This document shows, piece by piece, positions 52,336 to 59,697 of a DNA stretch of 64,000 nt. How positions within the stretch are numbered: position 1 is the stretch's first letter; each line of letters begins with the position of its first letter. Source of the DNA: Candidatus Hydrogenedens sp. (GTDB taxonomy: Bacteria; Hydrogenedentota; Hydrogenedentia; Hydrogenedentales; JAEUWI01); contig WGMK01000013.1 in NCBI GenBank assembly GCA_016125095.1, forward strand, positions 62,001-126,000, read 5' to 3'. The notes below the pieces were generated by a model. The model was given only the letters and a program-made list of their open reading frames with translations. It had not been told where the DNA came from and ran no database searches. The translations under genes and the position numbers were made by a program.

Positions 52336-53499
52336 GTGAGGATTGCGAGCGCCGAGGTCTACCGTTACCACCTGCCGCTGCACGCGCCGCTGACCCTGCG
52401 CGGCGAAACCATCGACCACCGCGACGGCCTGCTGCTGCGGCTCGAAAGCGAAGGCGGCCACGCTGGCTGGGGCGATGCCGCGCCGCTGCCGGGGTTCAGC
52501 AAGGAATCCGCCGAGGACGCCGAGCGCGTGCTGCTGCGCTGCGCGCGCCGCCTGGCCGGCTTCGCCGTACCGGAAGACTACGCCTATTTCGAGGGCGCCG
52601 AGATCGCCAAGACCGACGACATGGCCTCGGTCGGTTTCGCGGTCGAGAGCGCCTACTTCGGCATGCTGGCCGACGCAGCCCACCTGCCGCTGTACAAGTA
52701 TTTCCGCTCCTCCGCCGCGCACGGCGTGCGGCTGAACGCGCTGCTCACCGGCGGCGAAGAACAGGTGCTCACCCAGGCCGAGCGCTTGCGCGGCACGGGC
52801 TTCGCCGCCGCCAAGTTGAAGGTGGGGGGGAGGCCGCTAACCGAGGACATCGCCCTCGTGCGCAAGGTGCGCGAACTGCTGCCGCCGCCTTTCCAGCTCC
52901 GGCTCGATGCCAACCGCCAATGGACCATGGAGACCGCCGAGTCCTTCGCGAACGCCACGCTCGACTGCCGCCTCGACTACATCGAGGAGCCCATCAACGA
53001 GCCCTTCCGCCTCGTCGAGTTTTACGAGAACACCGGCGCGGAATACGCGGTCGACGAAACCCTCCACGAGTTCCACCTTGAGATCCAGCGCAGCTTCACC
53101 CGCGACCAGGTGCAGACCGAGGAATTCGCCCAGCACGTGAAAAACCTGCTCGAGGTCTTCCGCTCGGCCAGCGCCGTCGTGTGGAAGCCCTCGCTCATCT
53201 ACCTGCCCAACATGGGCGCCGACATCCTCAACGGACGCTTCGCCCTGCCCGTCAACCGCCTCGTCATCAGCGCCGCCTTCGAATCCGGCGTCGGCATCGG
53301 CAAGCTCGCCCACCTTGCCGCCGCCTACTGCCGCCCCGGAGAACCCGTCGGACTCGACACCTACGCCTGGCTCGCCGACGACCTCCTCCTCGAACCCCTC
53401 CCCATGGACGCCGGCGAAATCAGCCTCATGACCCTCGGCGGATTATCGCGCGGCATCGACCGCGACAAGGTCGCCCTCGTCGAGCGCTTTGAGGGCTGA
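52336..53499 (+). CDS. menC: o-succinylbenzoate synthase (enolase superfamily)
   Basis: 387 residues of the enolase superfamily. Catalytic and metal residues: K160 and K162 in AAKLKVGG, D191 in LDANRQW, E217 in IEEPI, D240 in AVDET, K284 in VVWKPS. OSBS activity makes the menaquinone precursor o-succinylbenzoate; the link to menA makes this more likely than dipeptide epimerase. GTG start at 52336 follows a G-rich site. The C-terminal quarter is unusually C-rich. Confidence 0.9.
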   Translation: MRIASAEVYRYHLPLHAPLTLRGETIDHRDGLLLRLESEGGHAGWGDAAPLPGFSKESAEDAERVLLRCARRLAGFAVPEDYAYFEGAEIAKTDDMASVGFAVESAYFGMLADAAHLPLYKYFRSSAAHGVRLNALLTGGEEQVLTQAERLRGTGFAAAKLKVGGRPLTEDIALVRKVRELLPPPFQLRLDANRQWTMETAESFANATLDCRLDYIEEPINEPFRLVEFYENTGAEYAVDETLHEFHLEIQRSFTRDQVQTEEFAQHVKNLLEVFRSASAVVWKPSLIYLPNMGADILNGRFALPVNRLVISAAFESGVGIGKLAHLAAAYCRPGEPVGLDTYAWLADDLLLEPLPMDAGEISLMTLGGLSRGIDRDKVALVERFEG

Positions 53500-53574
53500 T
53501 AGCTAGTTCGGGCGCACGGCCGAGGCCGCAGCCGTTTCTTGATCTATGGCTGGAGAGTCAACCCTTCCCCCCGG

Positions 53575-53603
53575 TGTACATCCCTCCCCCGTGCTCGTAT
53601 ACT
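53575..53603 (+). promoter_or_regulatory. sigma-70-type promoter upstream of thioesterase
   Basis: TGTACA (53575-53580) and TATACT (53598-53603) are 17 nt apart, about 25 nt before the ATG at 53628. The gene therefore seems to start its own transcript rather than depend on menAC. Confidence 0.5.
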
Positions 53604-53627
53604 CGCCCCCACAACCGGGAGCGAGCG

Positions 53628-54074
53628 ATGGGCACGGTCTTTGAACAAACCTTCCGCGCGGGCTGGGGCGATATGGATTTCAACGGCCATATGCGCAACA
53701 CGGCCTATCTGGATGCGGGCGCGACGACGCGGATGCTGTATTTCGATGCGCACGGCTTTTCCATGCGCGAGTTCGAGCCGGTGCGCTTCGGCCCCGTCAT
53801 CACGCGCGACGACATCCGCTACTTCAAGGAAATCCGCCTGCTCGAATCCTACACGGTTACGCTCGAGCTGGCGGGCGCGAGTGAGGACGGCATCCGATTC
53901 CGCATGCGCAACACCTTTCTTAAAGACGACGGCAAGCCGGCCGCCGTCCTGACCAGCACGGGCGGCTGGCTGAGCCTGGAACACCGCCGCCTCGAAGCGC
54001 CGCCGGAACCGCTCCGCGCGCTCATCGAATCCTTGGCGCGCACGGAAGATTTCGAGCACCTGCCGACGAAATAG
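53628..54074 (+). CDS. 4HBT-like hotdog thioesterase
   Basis: 148 residues with the 4HBT acyl-CoA thioesterase signature WGDMDFNGHMRNTAYLDA (D17 and H21 region). The fold hydrolyses acyl-CoA or aroyl-CoA esters. In menaquinone synthesis a hotdog thioesterase (MenI) cleaves DHNA-CoA to DHNA, the MenA substrate; the menA-menC pair upstream makes that a candidate role. GGGAGCG precedes the ATG. Sulfatase gene follows after 13 nt. Confidence 0.88.
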   Translation: MGTVFEQTFRAGWGDMDFNGHMRNTAYLDAGATTRMLYFDAHGFSMREFEPVRFGPVITRDDIRYFKEIRLLESYTVTLELAGASEDGIRFRMRNTFLKDDGKPAAVLTSTGGWLSLEHRRLEAPPEPLRALIESLARTEDFEHLPTK

Positions 54075-54087
54075 GGGGGACCGTCCC

Positions 54088-55581
54088 ATGAAACACCTGC
54101 TCTTGACGCTGGCCCTGCTGCTGTCCTGCGCGGCGCATGCCGCAGAGACGCCGCCGAACATCGTCGTGATTCTCGCGGACGATCTCGGCTACGGCGACGT
54201 GTCGTGCTATGGCGCGGAAGCGGTGGAGACCCCGAACATCGATCGGCTCGCGCGCGAAGGCCGCCGCTTCACCAGCGGCTATTGCTCCGCGTCCACCTGT
54301 ACTCCCACGCGCTTTTCCCTGCTGACCGGCACCTTCGCCTTCCGGCAGGCGGGCACGGGCGTCGCGCCGCCGAATGCGGCGGCCATCATCAAGCCCGGCA
54401 CCGAAACCCTGCCCGCCATCCTCAAGCGCGCGGGCTACGCCACCGCCGTCGTGGGCAAGTGGCACCTCGGCCTGGGCGACCCCGAGCCCGACTGGAACGG
54501 CGACCTGAAGCCCGGTCCGCTCGAACTCGGCTTCGACCATTGCCTGCTGCTGCCCACCACCAACGACCGCGTACCGCAGGTGTATGTGGACGATCACCGC
54601 GTGCGGAACCTCGACCTCGCCGATCCGCTTTGGGTGGGCGACAAGCCGCCCGCGCCCGATTTCCCCACCGGCGTCACGCTGCGCGATACCCTGCGGATGG
54701 ACTGGTCCCACGGCCACAACGAATCCGTGCACAACGGCATCGGGCGCATCGGCTTCTACACCGGCGGCCAGGACGCCCGGTTCCGCGACGAGGATCTCGC
54801 CGACGCCTGGGTGAAGGAATCGGTGGACTGGATCGAAGAGCACCAGAACGCGCCGTTCTTCCTCTACTTCGCCTCGCACGACATCCACGTGCCGCGCATG
54901 CCCCACGAACGCTTCCAGGGCAAGACCAGCCTCGGTTATCGCGGCGACGCCATTGTCGAGCTCGACTGGTGCGTCGGCGAGATCACGAAGGCACTCGAGC
55001 GGCTCGGCATCGCCGACAACACGCTGGTCGTGTTTTGCTCCGACAACGGCCCCGTGCTCGACGACGGTTACAAGGACGGCGCGGTGGAGAAGCTGGGCGA
55101 CCACAAGCCCGCGGGTCCCTTCAGCGGCGGGAAATATACGGTGCTCGAAGGCGGCACCCGCACGCCTTTCATCACGTGGTGGCCCGGCCGTATCGCGCCG
55201 TCCGTATCCGAGGACATTGTCTGCACCATCGATCTTGCCGCCAGCCTTGCCGCGCTCACCGGTCAAAGCCTGTCCGATTCCGCCTGCCTCGACAGCATGA
55301 ATGTGCTCGGTGCGCTGCTCGGCGATGCCAACGCCCAAGGCCGCACGGAACTCCTGCAGCAGGACAACAGCGGCAACAAGTTCGGCCTGCGCGTGGGCGA
55401 CTGGAAACTCGTGCGGCAGAAGGCCGGCAAGCGCGGCCTCGTGGATTCGATTTACTACCTGCCCGACGACCCCGCGGAATCGCACGACCTCGCCAAGGAC
55501 AAGCCCGAAGAACTCGCGCGCCTGACCGCCCGGCTCGATGCCATCATCGCGGACGGCCGCACGCGCCCGGCGGCCGATTAG
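54088..55581 (+). CDS. exported arylsulfatase (FGE-type)
   Basis: 497 residues. Signal peptide (LLLTLALLLSCAAHAA), metal aspartates D31 and D32 in ILADDLGYGD, and the maturation motif CTPTR with C71, which FGE converts to formylglycine, followed by FSLLTG. Further motifs GKWHLG, SHDIHVP and SDNGPV complete the site. Sulfatases release sulfate from polysaccharides, a trait of planctomycete-type marine or soil bacteria. No adjacent FGE gene. Convergent with the membrane protein gene at 55578. Confidence 0.95.
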   Translation: MKHLLLTLALLLSCAAHAAETPPNIVVILADDLGYGDVSCYGAEAVETPNIDRLAREGRRFTSGYCSASTCTPTRFSLLTGTFAFRQAGTGVAPPNAAAIIKPGTETLPAILKRAGYATAVVGKWHLGLGDPEPDWNGDLKPGPLELGFDHCLLLPTTNDRVPQVYVDDHRVRNLDLADPLWVGDKPPAPDFPTGVTLRDTLRMDWSHGHNESVHNGIGRIGFYTGGQDARFRDEDLADAWVKESVDWIEEHQNAPFFLYFASHDIHVPRMPHERFQGKTSLGYRGDAIVELDWCVGEITKALERLGIADNTLVVFCSDNGPVLDDGYKDGAVEKLGDHKPAGPFSGGKYTVLEGGTRTPFITWWPGRIAPSVSEDIVCTIDLAASLAALTGQSLSDSACLDSMNVLGALLGDANAQGRTELLQQDNSGNKFGLRVGDWKLVRQKAGKRGLVDSIYYLPDDPAESHDLAKDKPEELARLTARLDAIIADGRTRPAAD

Positions 55582-56030
55582 CCGCGGCGCGACACCATCC
55601 AACAGGCATCCGCATAGGCCACCACCAGCCCGACGCCCGCGCCCCAGAGGATGTAGGCGGCGGTAACCGTGTGCAGGGCGGGGTCGGGCCCATAGAGCGT
55701 GGGGAACCAGGTGAACGCGGTGCCATCGCACAGGGTGGCTGCCCCGGTGCCCACGGCAAACGCCGACACCACTTCGCCTGGCGTGAGCCGCAGCATCAGC
55801 TTGATGGCTTGCAGCAGGCCCCAGGCCACCGGCACAAAGGCCGCGAAGCTGATGACACCCGCCGACCCGCCATAGAAACCCATGGGCACGCTGTAGCGCA
55901 TCCACATGGCCGCGACGAACCACAGCCCCACGCCCAGCCCAATGGCCGCCGCGAGCTTCGCCGGTGGCAGCAGCACGCTCAAGCCCGCTGCACCCTTGTC
56001 TCCGTCCGCTGTGTTTTCTGCGTATGCCAT
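55578..56030 (-). CDS. small multipass membrane protein (DUF5367-like)
   Basis: 150 residues with four membrane helices (AIGLGVGLWFVAAMWMRY, ISFAAFVPVAWGLLQAI and others) as in DUF5367-type proteins. A cysteine and Trp-rich C-terminus ends WMVSRRG. GGAGG stands well upstream of the ATG at 56030. Its promoter region contains two operators that a divergent TetR protein should bind, so it is probably the regulated target. Its stop overlaps the sulfatase stop. Confidence 0.78.
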   Translation of the reverse strand: MAYAENTADGDKGAAGLSVLLPPAKLAAAIGLGVGLWFVAAMWMRYSVPMGFYGGSAGVISFAAFVPVAWGLLQAIKLMLRLTPGEVVSAFAVGTGAATLCDGTAFTWFPTLYGPDPALHTVTAAYILWGAGVGLVVAYADACWMVSRRG

Positions 56031-56062
56031 GCTACCCTTGCCTCCAGGTTGAAGTGTTGTTT

Positions 56063-56099
56063 TGTAGCGAGTGCTACACAAAATGTAGCACACGCTACA
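56063..56099. promoter_or_regulatory. two tandem TetR-type operators
   Basis: Perfect 16-bp palindromes TGTAGCGAGTGCTACA (56063-56078) and TGTAGCACACGCTACA (56084-56099) share the arms TGTAGC/GCTACA and start 21 bp apart, two helical turns. They lie in the divergent spacer between the membrane protein and the TetR gene and overlap TACAAT (56096-56101) and TACAAA (minus, 56066-56061) -10-like hexamers on either strand. Confidence 0.88.
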
Positions 56100-56128
56100 A
56101 TGTCGTGTCAACGACAAGGATCGGGTAG

Positions 56129-56680
56129 ATGGCGAAACAGGAACTCCAGCGCGAGGCGCTGTTGGAAAGCGTGGCGGATCATCTGCTGGCGCACGGGCTG
56201 CAGGGTGCGAGCCTGCGTCCGCTGGCCGCGGCGGCAGGCACGAGCGACCGCATGCTGCTCTATTACTTCAAGGACAAGCGCGAGCTGATGGCCGAGGCGC
56301 TGCTGCTCATCGCGCGGCGCTTCATCACGCTTCTCGATGCCTCGCGCGGCGAACCCATGCCCGCCGCGCAGCTGCTACCGATGCTCGCCGGGATGATAGG
56401 CCAGCCCCTGGTGAAGCCCTACATGCAGATCTGGCTCGAACTCGTCGCGCTCGCATCGCGGGGAGACGAGACCATCCAGCCCGCCGCCCGCAAAATCTGC
56501 GATGCCTTCCTCGGCTGGATTGGCCAGGCGCTCGATATTGAAAACAAAACCGAACGCCTGGCCCAGGCCGCCGTGCTTTTCACTTTTATCGAAGGTCTCG
56601 GCGTGCTCGACGCCGTCGCGGGTCCCGAGCTGCCCGCCGCCGCCGTAAAGGCGGCCCGTCCACTTTTCGATCCCGCCTGA
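56129..56680 (+). CDS. TetR family transcriptional regulator
   Basis: 183 residues. N-terminal helix-turn-helix (LLAHGLQGASLRPLAAAAGT then SDRMLLYYFKDKRELMAEA) and a ligand-binding helical C-terminal domain. Two tandem operators between it and the divergent membrane gene make autoregulation and control of that gene likely. Effector is unknown; a small hydrophobic compound is usual for the family. Confidence 0.92.
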   Translation: MAKQELQREALLESVADHLLAHGLQGASLRPLAAAAGTSDRMLLYYFKDKRELMAEALLLIARRFITLLDASRGEPMPAAQLLPMLAGMIGQPLVKPYMQIWLELVALASRGDETIQPAARKICDAFLGWIGQALDIENKTERLAQAAVLFTFIEGLGVLDAVAGPELPAAAVKAARPLFDPA

Positions 56681-56785
56681 GTGCGGGTCGCAATCACTCC
56701 CAGCGCCGCGCCTCACCGTCATTTTCTCCGTACCCTACCGGGTACGAGGCCGCCCGCGGGGGCGTGCGTTATCGCGACAGGCAGG

Positions 56786-57322
56786 CTAGTGGTCGTCGTC
56801 GTCGCCGATACCGGCAGGAGGCAGGGAGGCCCCGCCGGGCGACATCATCGCATGCACGCCGAACTCGTGTACGAGACGCCCGCCCTCATGCCCGGTGTTC
56901 ACCAGCAGAACGGCGCCGCCGACATAGAAGACAAGAAACGCGGCATTCACGATGGTCCATGGCACGACGGCTAGCGCGCGTTTCAGCAGCAGCGGCGCAA
57001 GCACGATAAACGCATACACGATGGTGATGACGGTGAAGACCACCTGGGTGCGCTCGGCCATGGACTCATGGTGCTCGAGCACGACTTCAACCGCGCCGCC
57101 GCGCTCAGCCAATTCACCTGCGGCCTCTCCGGTAGACACTGCGATATAGGTTGCCGCGGTGCCCAACACCATGAGGAAGAGTGCCGCATAGCCGAACGCG
57201 TGCGAATGCTGCCGCCAGACAAGACTCGTCACCACGAGCAGCGGCGCCACAAGCAAGAGCGCCAGGGGGAAGTGGATAATCAGGGGATGCAGGCCATCCC
57301 AGCCGGGGAGCGGAGGTAACAT
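56786..57322 (-). CDS. DUF2231 membrane protein
   Basis: 178 residues. LHPLIIHFPLALLLVAPLLV opens the DUF2231 pattern, with four membrane helices and an acidic, His-containing tail (GIGDDDDH). Histidines HPLIIH and HHES could hold a haem or metal; some relatives act with multi-haem or respiratory proteins. AGGAGA is 6 nt before the ATG. Downstream of the rubrerythrin gene on the same strand, 92 nt away and past a hairpin. Confidence 0.85.
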   Translation of the reverse strand: MLPPLPGWDGLHPLIIHFPLALLLVAPLLVVTSLVWRQHSHAFGYAALFLMVLGTAATYIAVSTGEAAGELAERGGAVEVVLEHHESMAERTQVVFTVITIVYAFIVLAPLLLKRALAVVPWTIVNAAFLVFYVGGAVLLVNTGHEGGRLVHEFGVHAMMSPGGASLPPAGIGDDDDH

Positions 57323-57378
57323 GGTGATCTCTCCTATGGCGCATGACCATTGATTGGTGGGACACTACCGAATTCGAC

Positions 57379-57407
57379 GCGGGCCGGCCCGTACGGGGCC
57401 GGCCCGC
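57379..57407. other. strong hairpin between rubrerythrin and DUF2231 genes
   Basis: GCGGGCCGGCCC and GGGCCGGCCCGC form a perfect 12-bp stem with a 5-nt loop. There is no T-run, so it may act as an mRNA stabiliser or attenuator between the two genes rather than as a classical terminator. Confidence 0.6.
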
Positions 57408-57414
57408 TTCCGCA

Positions 57415-58053
57415 CTAGCTGATTTCAACGAATTCTTCCGCTTCCGTGTAGCAGACACTGCACTCCTGGAAATCGCGCGTTGTGACCGTCTTGCCGCATT
57501 CCGGGCAGACATAGAAGGTCTTCTTGCCGTCTTTCCAAGCATCCAGATTGTCGAGGGCGGATTTGTAGAGCGCAGCGTGCTCCCCCTCTGCGGCCATGGC
57601 GAAGTTCAGGCTTCGGACTGCGGCACGGTTTCCATCCGCGCGGGCCTGCTTCAGGAACGCCGGATACATCGAGTCCCGCTCGTAGGACTCTCCCGCGATC
57701 GCAGCCTGCAGGTTCGCTGCCGTAGTGCCGACTTCCGGCGTCTCCAGTACTGCGGCAGCCGTAGCGCCGAGTTTCTCGATTACATCCGCATGGTTCTTGG
57801 CGTGAATCTCCTCGGCCATCGCTGCGGCACGGAACAGGCTCGCGACCTGTCCGTATCCCTCTTCATCGGCCTTCGCGGCAAACGCGAGGTATCGCGCATG
57901 CGCGTTGGATTCGCCATTGAACGCCGCCTGCATATTTTCCAGCGTACTACCCGAATCGGTGGCTTCCGCGGCGCTCGGCGCGGCCGGGGCCAACACGGCT
58001 ATGGCCAGCGCCCCCGCAAACAGAAACCGGGATATCACAGGGATCGTTTTCAT
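57415..58053 (-). CDS. exported rubrerythrin-like protein with rubredoxin-type tail
   Basis: 212 residues. Signal peptide (RFLFAGALAIAVLAPAAPSA), then a ferritin-like four-helix domain with ligands in FNGESNAHARY, AAMAEEIHAKN, IAGESYERDS and AAEGEHAAL. A rubredoxin-like tail follows: FYVCPECGKTV and FQECSVCYTEAEEF supply a CxxC pair on each side. Rubrerythrins reduce peroxide in the cytoplasm; an exported copy would detoxify it in the periplasm. Behind a strong sigma-54 promoter at 58123-58139. Divergent from the NtrC-type two-component genes. Confidence 0.9.
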   Translation of the reverse strand: MKTIPVISRFLFAGALAIAVLAPAAPSAAEATDSGSTLENMQAAFNGESNAHARYLAFAAKADEEGYGQVASLFRAAAMAEEIHAKNHADVIEKLGATAAAVLETPEVGTTAANLQAAIAGESYERDSMYPAFLKQARADGNRAAVRSLNFAMAAEGEHAALYKSALDNLDAWKDGKKTFYVCPECGKTVTTRDFQECSVCYTEAEEFVEIS

Positions 58054-58122
58054 GACTCGCTCCTTCAAAGCATTTGGTTTGTCGCCCGACGTGGTCATCA
58101 CGCCAGGCCAGTAACCGGATTC

Positions 58123-58139
58123 AGCAATGCGCATGCCAA
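58123..58139 (-). promoter_or_regulatory. sigma-54 (-24/-12) promoter of rubrerythrin gene
   Basis: On the minus strand TTGGCATGCGCATTGCT matches TTGGCACG-N4-TTGCT, with GG and GC exactly 10 nt apart. Transcription would start near 58112, leaving about 60 nt of leader before the ATG at 58053. The nearest sigma-54 activator is the divergent NtrC-type gene at 59675. Confidence 0.85.
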
Positions 58140-58153
58140 CATCCGCAACACGG

Positions 58154-58181
58154 CGTAAGTGCTATACTCGGCGTGCTTACG
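58154..58181. promoter_or_regulatory. inverted repeat upstream of sigma-54 promoter
   Basis: CGTAAG-N16-CTTACG lies about 15-45 bp upstream of the -24 element of the rubrerythrin promoter. It is a candidate activator site, close for a classical enhancer. It also contains TATACT (58163-58168), a -10-like hexamer for the plus-strand kinase operon. Confidence 0.4.
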
Positions 58182-58341
58182 ATCGGAAGTGCGTGCCGGG
58201 ACCGCTTGACTTGTTGGAAAAATGAAACGCGGCACCGGTCGCGTTGTAGGAATTTTCGAGCAACTCTCCGCATATTCGCGTCCGTCGGCATTGGTATGCT
58301 TTTTGCGATACTTCGAGCCAGGCACGAAGTGGAATCCAGCC

Positions 58342-59697
58342 ATGCAGGACGTTCAATCGAAATCGGAGTTGCCGGTAACGCCAGACGATGGCGCCAGTCC
58401 GGCCGATTGGCATTTCGAAAATTTCCGTCGTTTGGAATCTACTCTGATTCTTCTGAATCTCTGCCTGCTCGTGTCGCTCGTTGCGGTTCACGCCTTGTTC
58501 ATGGACGCGCGCGGCACACCGGATACCTGGGTGGTCGTACTTTTCGGAATGCGATTCATCATGCAGACCGGAGAACTCATGGTGCTCAATGGCGCCGAGA
58601 GACCGTGGCCGCGGCGCCGAGTGCTTTTTTACGGGCACATCGCGTTGGCGGTGCATCTCGCTTTCGCCGCGGCGGTGTCGTTGCTGAGCCGCACGGAGGA
58701 CAGCCACTACACCGTACTTATGGTCCTCCCCGTCGTTGCGGCTGCCTTCCGTTACCGATTCTGGTGGGCCATGTCCGTCGCGGCCTTCGCGGGCGCGGTC
58801 GGAGTGTTCGAGGTGTATCTTAACCGCGAAACCGCCACGCTGAGCGAGTATTTCGAGGCCGTCAGTATTGGGCTCGTATTTCTTCTGGTCAGTGCGGTCG
58901 TACGCACCTTGGTGCGGCAGTTGCAACGGGAGCAGCGCCGGCGGCATCAGGCCATCGAGGCGCTCGCAGAAGCGCGGACACGACTGGCTCACGAGGAAAA
59001 GCTCAGTGTCATCGGACGCCTCGCCAGTTCGGTCGCCCATGAGATTCGTAATCCTATCGCGATGATCGCTTCATCGCTCGCTGCCGTCGTCGAGAATGAA
59101 GACGATCCCGCGCTGCGCGGCGAAATGTTCCAAATTGCGCGCAACGAGGCAGCAAACCTCGAGCGATTCACCGGCGATTTTCTGGCCTATGCCCGAAATG
59201 CCGCACCACAGCGGGAAGAATTGAGTCTCGATGCCACGCTGCATTACATCGCCGGCCTGGCCCGTGCGCAGGCGCATCAAGTACACGTGCGAATCGAGGT
59301 TCCAGAGGCAGACTGTGACCTGGTGTCGGCGGAACCCTATGCCTTGCACCAGGCGCTCCTGAACCTGGTGCGGAACGCGATCGACGCGACTCCGCCGGGA
59401 GGCGGGGTACGGCTCTTGTGCAGTCGCGTATCCGGGCGCGTGCTGATACATGTGGAGAACGACGGCGCGCCGATTTCTCCAGACGTCGCCGCGAGATTGT
59501 TTGAACCTTTCTTTACCACCAAACCCCGCGGCACGGGGCTCGGGCTGGCCATCGTGCAGAATACCGCCCGCGCGCATGGAGGCGACGTCTCACTCGCCTT
59601 GAACGAGCCCGACCGTGTCCGCTTTACGCTTTCGCTGCCCGATGCAGTCGATACACGGGGAGAAGAGCCTGAACATGGCGCGAATACTGGTACTTGA
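58342..59697 (+). CDS. sensor histidine kinase with 5-6 membrane helices
   Basis: 451 residues. Five or six membrane helices (STLILLNLCLLVSLVAVHAL, MVLPVVAAAFRYRFWWAMSV, SIGLVFLLVSAVVRTL and others; residues 35-195) form the sensor, then HisKA with a phospho-acceptor in SVAHEIRNPIAMI, an N box LLNLVRNAIDATPPGG and G box GTGLGLAIVQNTARAHGG. It is the NtrB-like kinase partner of the NtrC-type gene, which starts 23 nt before its stop. An ATG at 58222 would add 40 residues; neither start has a strong ribosome site. Confidence 0.9.
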   Translation: MQDVQSKSELPVTPDDGASPADWHFENFRRLESTLILLNLCLLVSLVAVHALFMDARGTPDTWVVVLFGMRFIMQTGELMVLNGAERPWPRRRVLFYGHIALAVHLAFAAAVSLLSRTEDSHYTVLMVLPVVAAAFRYRFWWAMSVAAFAGAVGVFEVYLNRETATLSEYFEAVSIGLVFLLVSAVVRTLVRQLQREQRRRHQAIEALAEARTRLAHEEKLSVIGRLASSVAHEIRNPIAMIASSLAAVVENEDDPALRGEMFQIARNEAANLERFTGDFLAYARNAAPQREELSLDATLHYIAGLARAQAHQVHVRIEVPEADCDLVSAEPYALHQALLNLVRNAIDATPPGGGVRLLCSRVSGRVLIHVENDGAPISPDVAARLFEPFFTTKPRGTGLGLAIVQNTARAHGGDVSLALNEPDRVRFTLSLPDAVDTRGEEPEHGANTGT

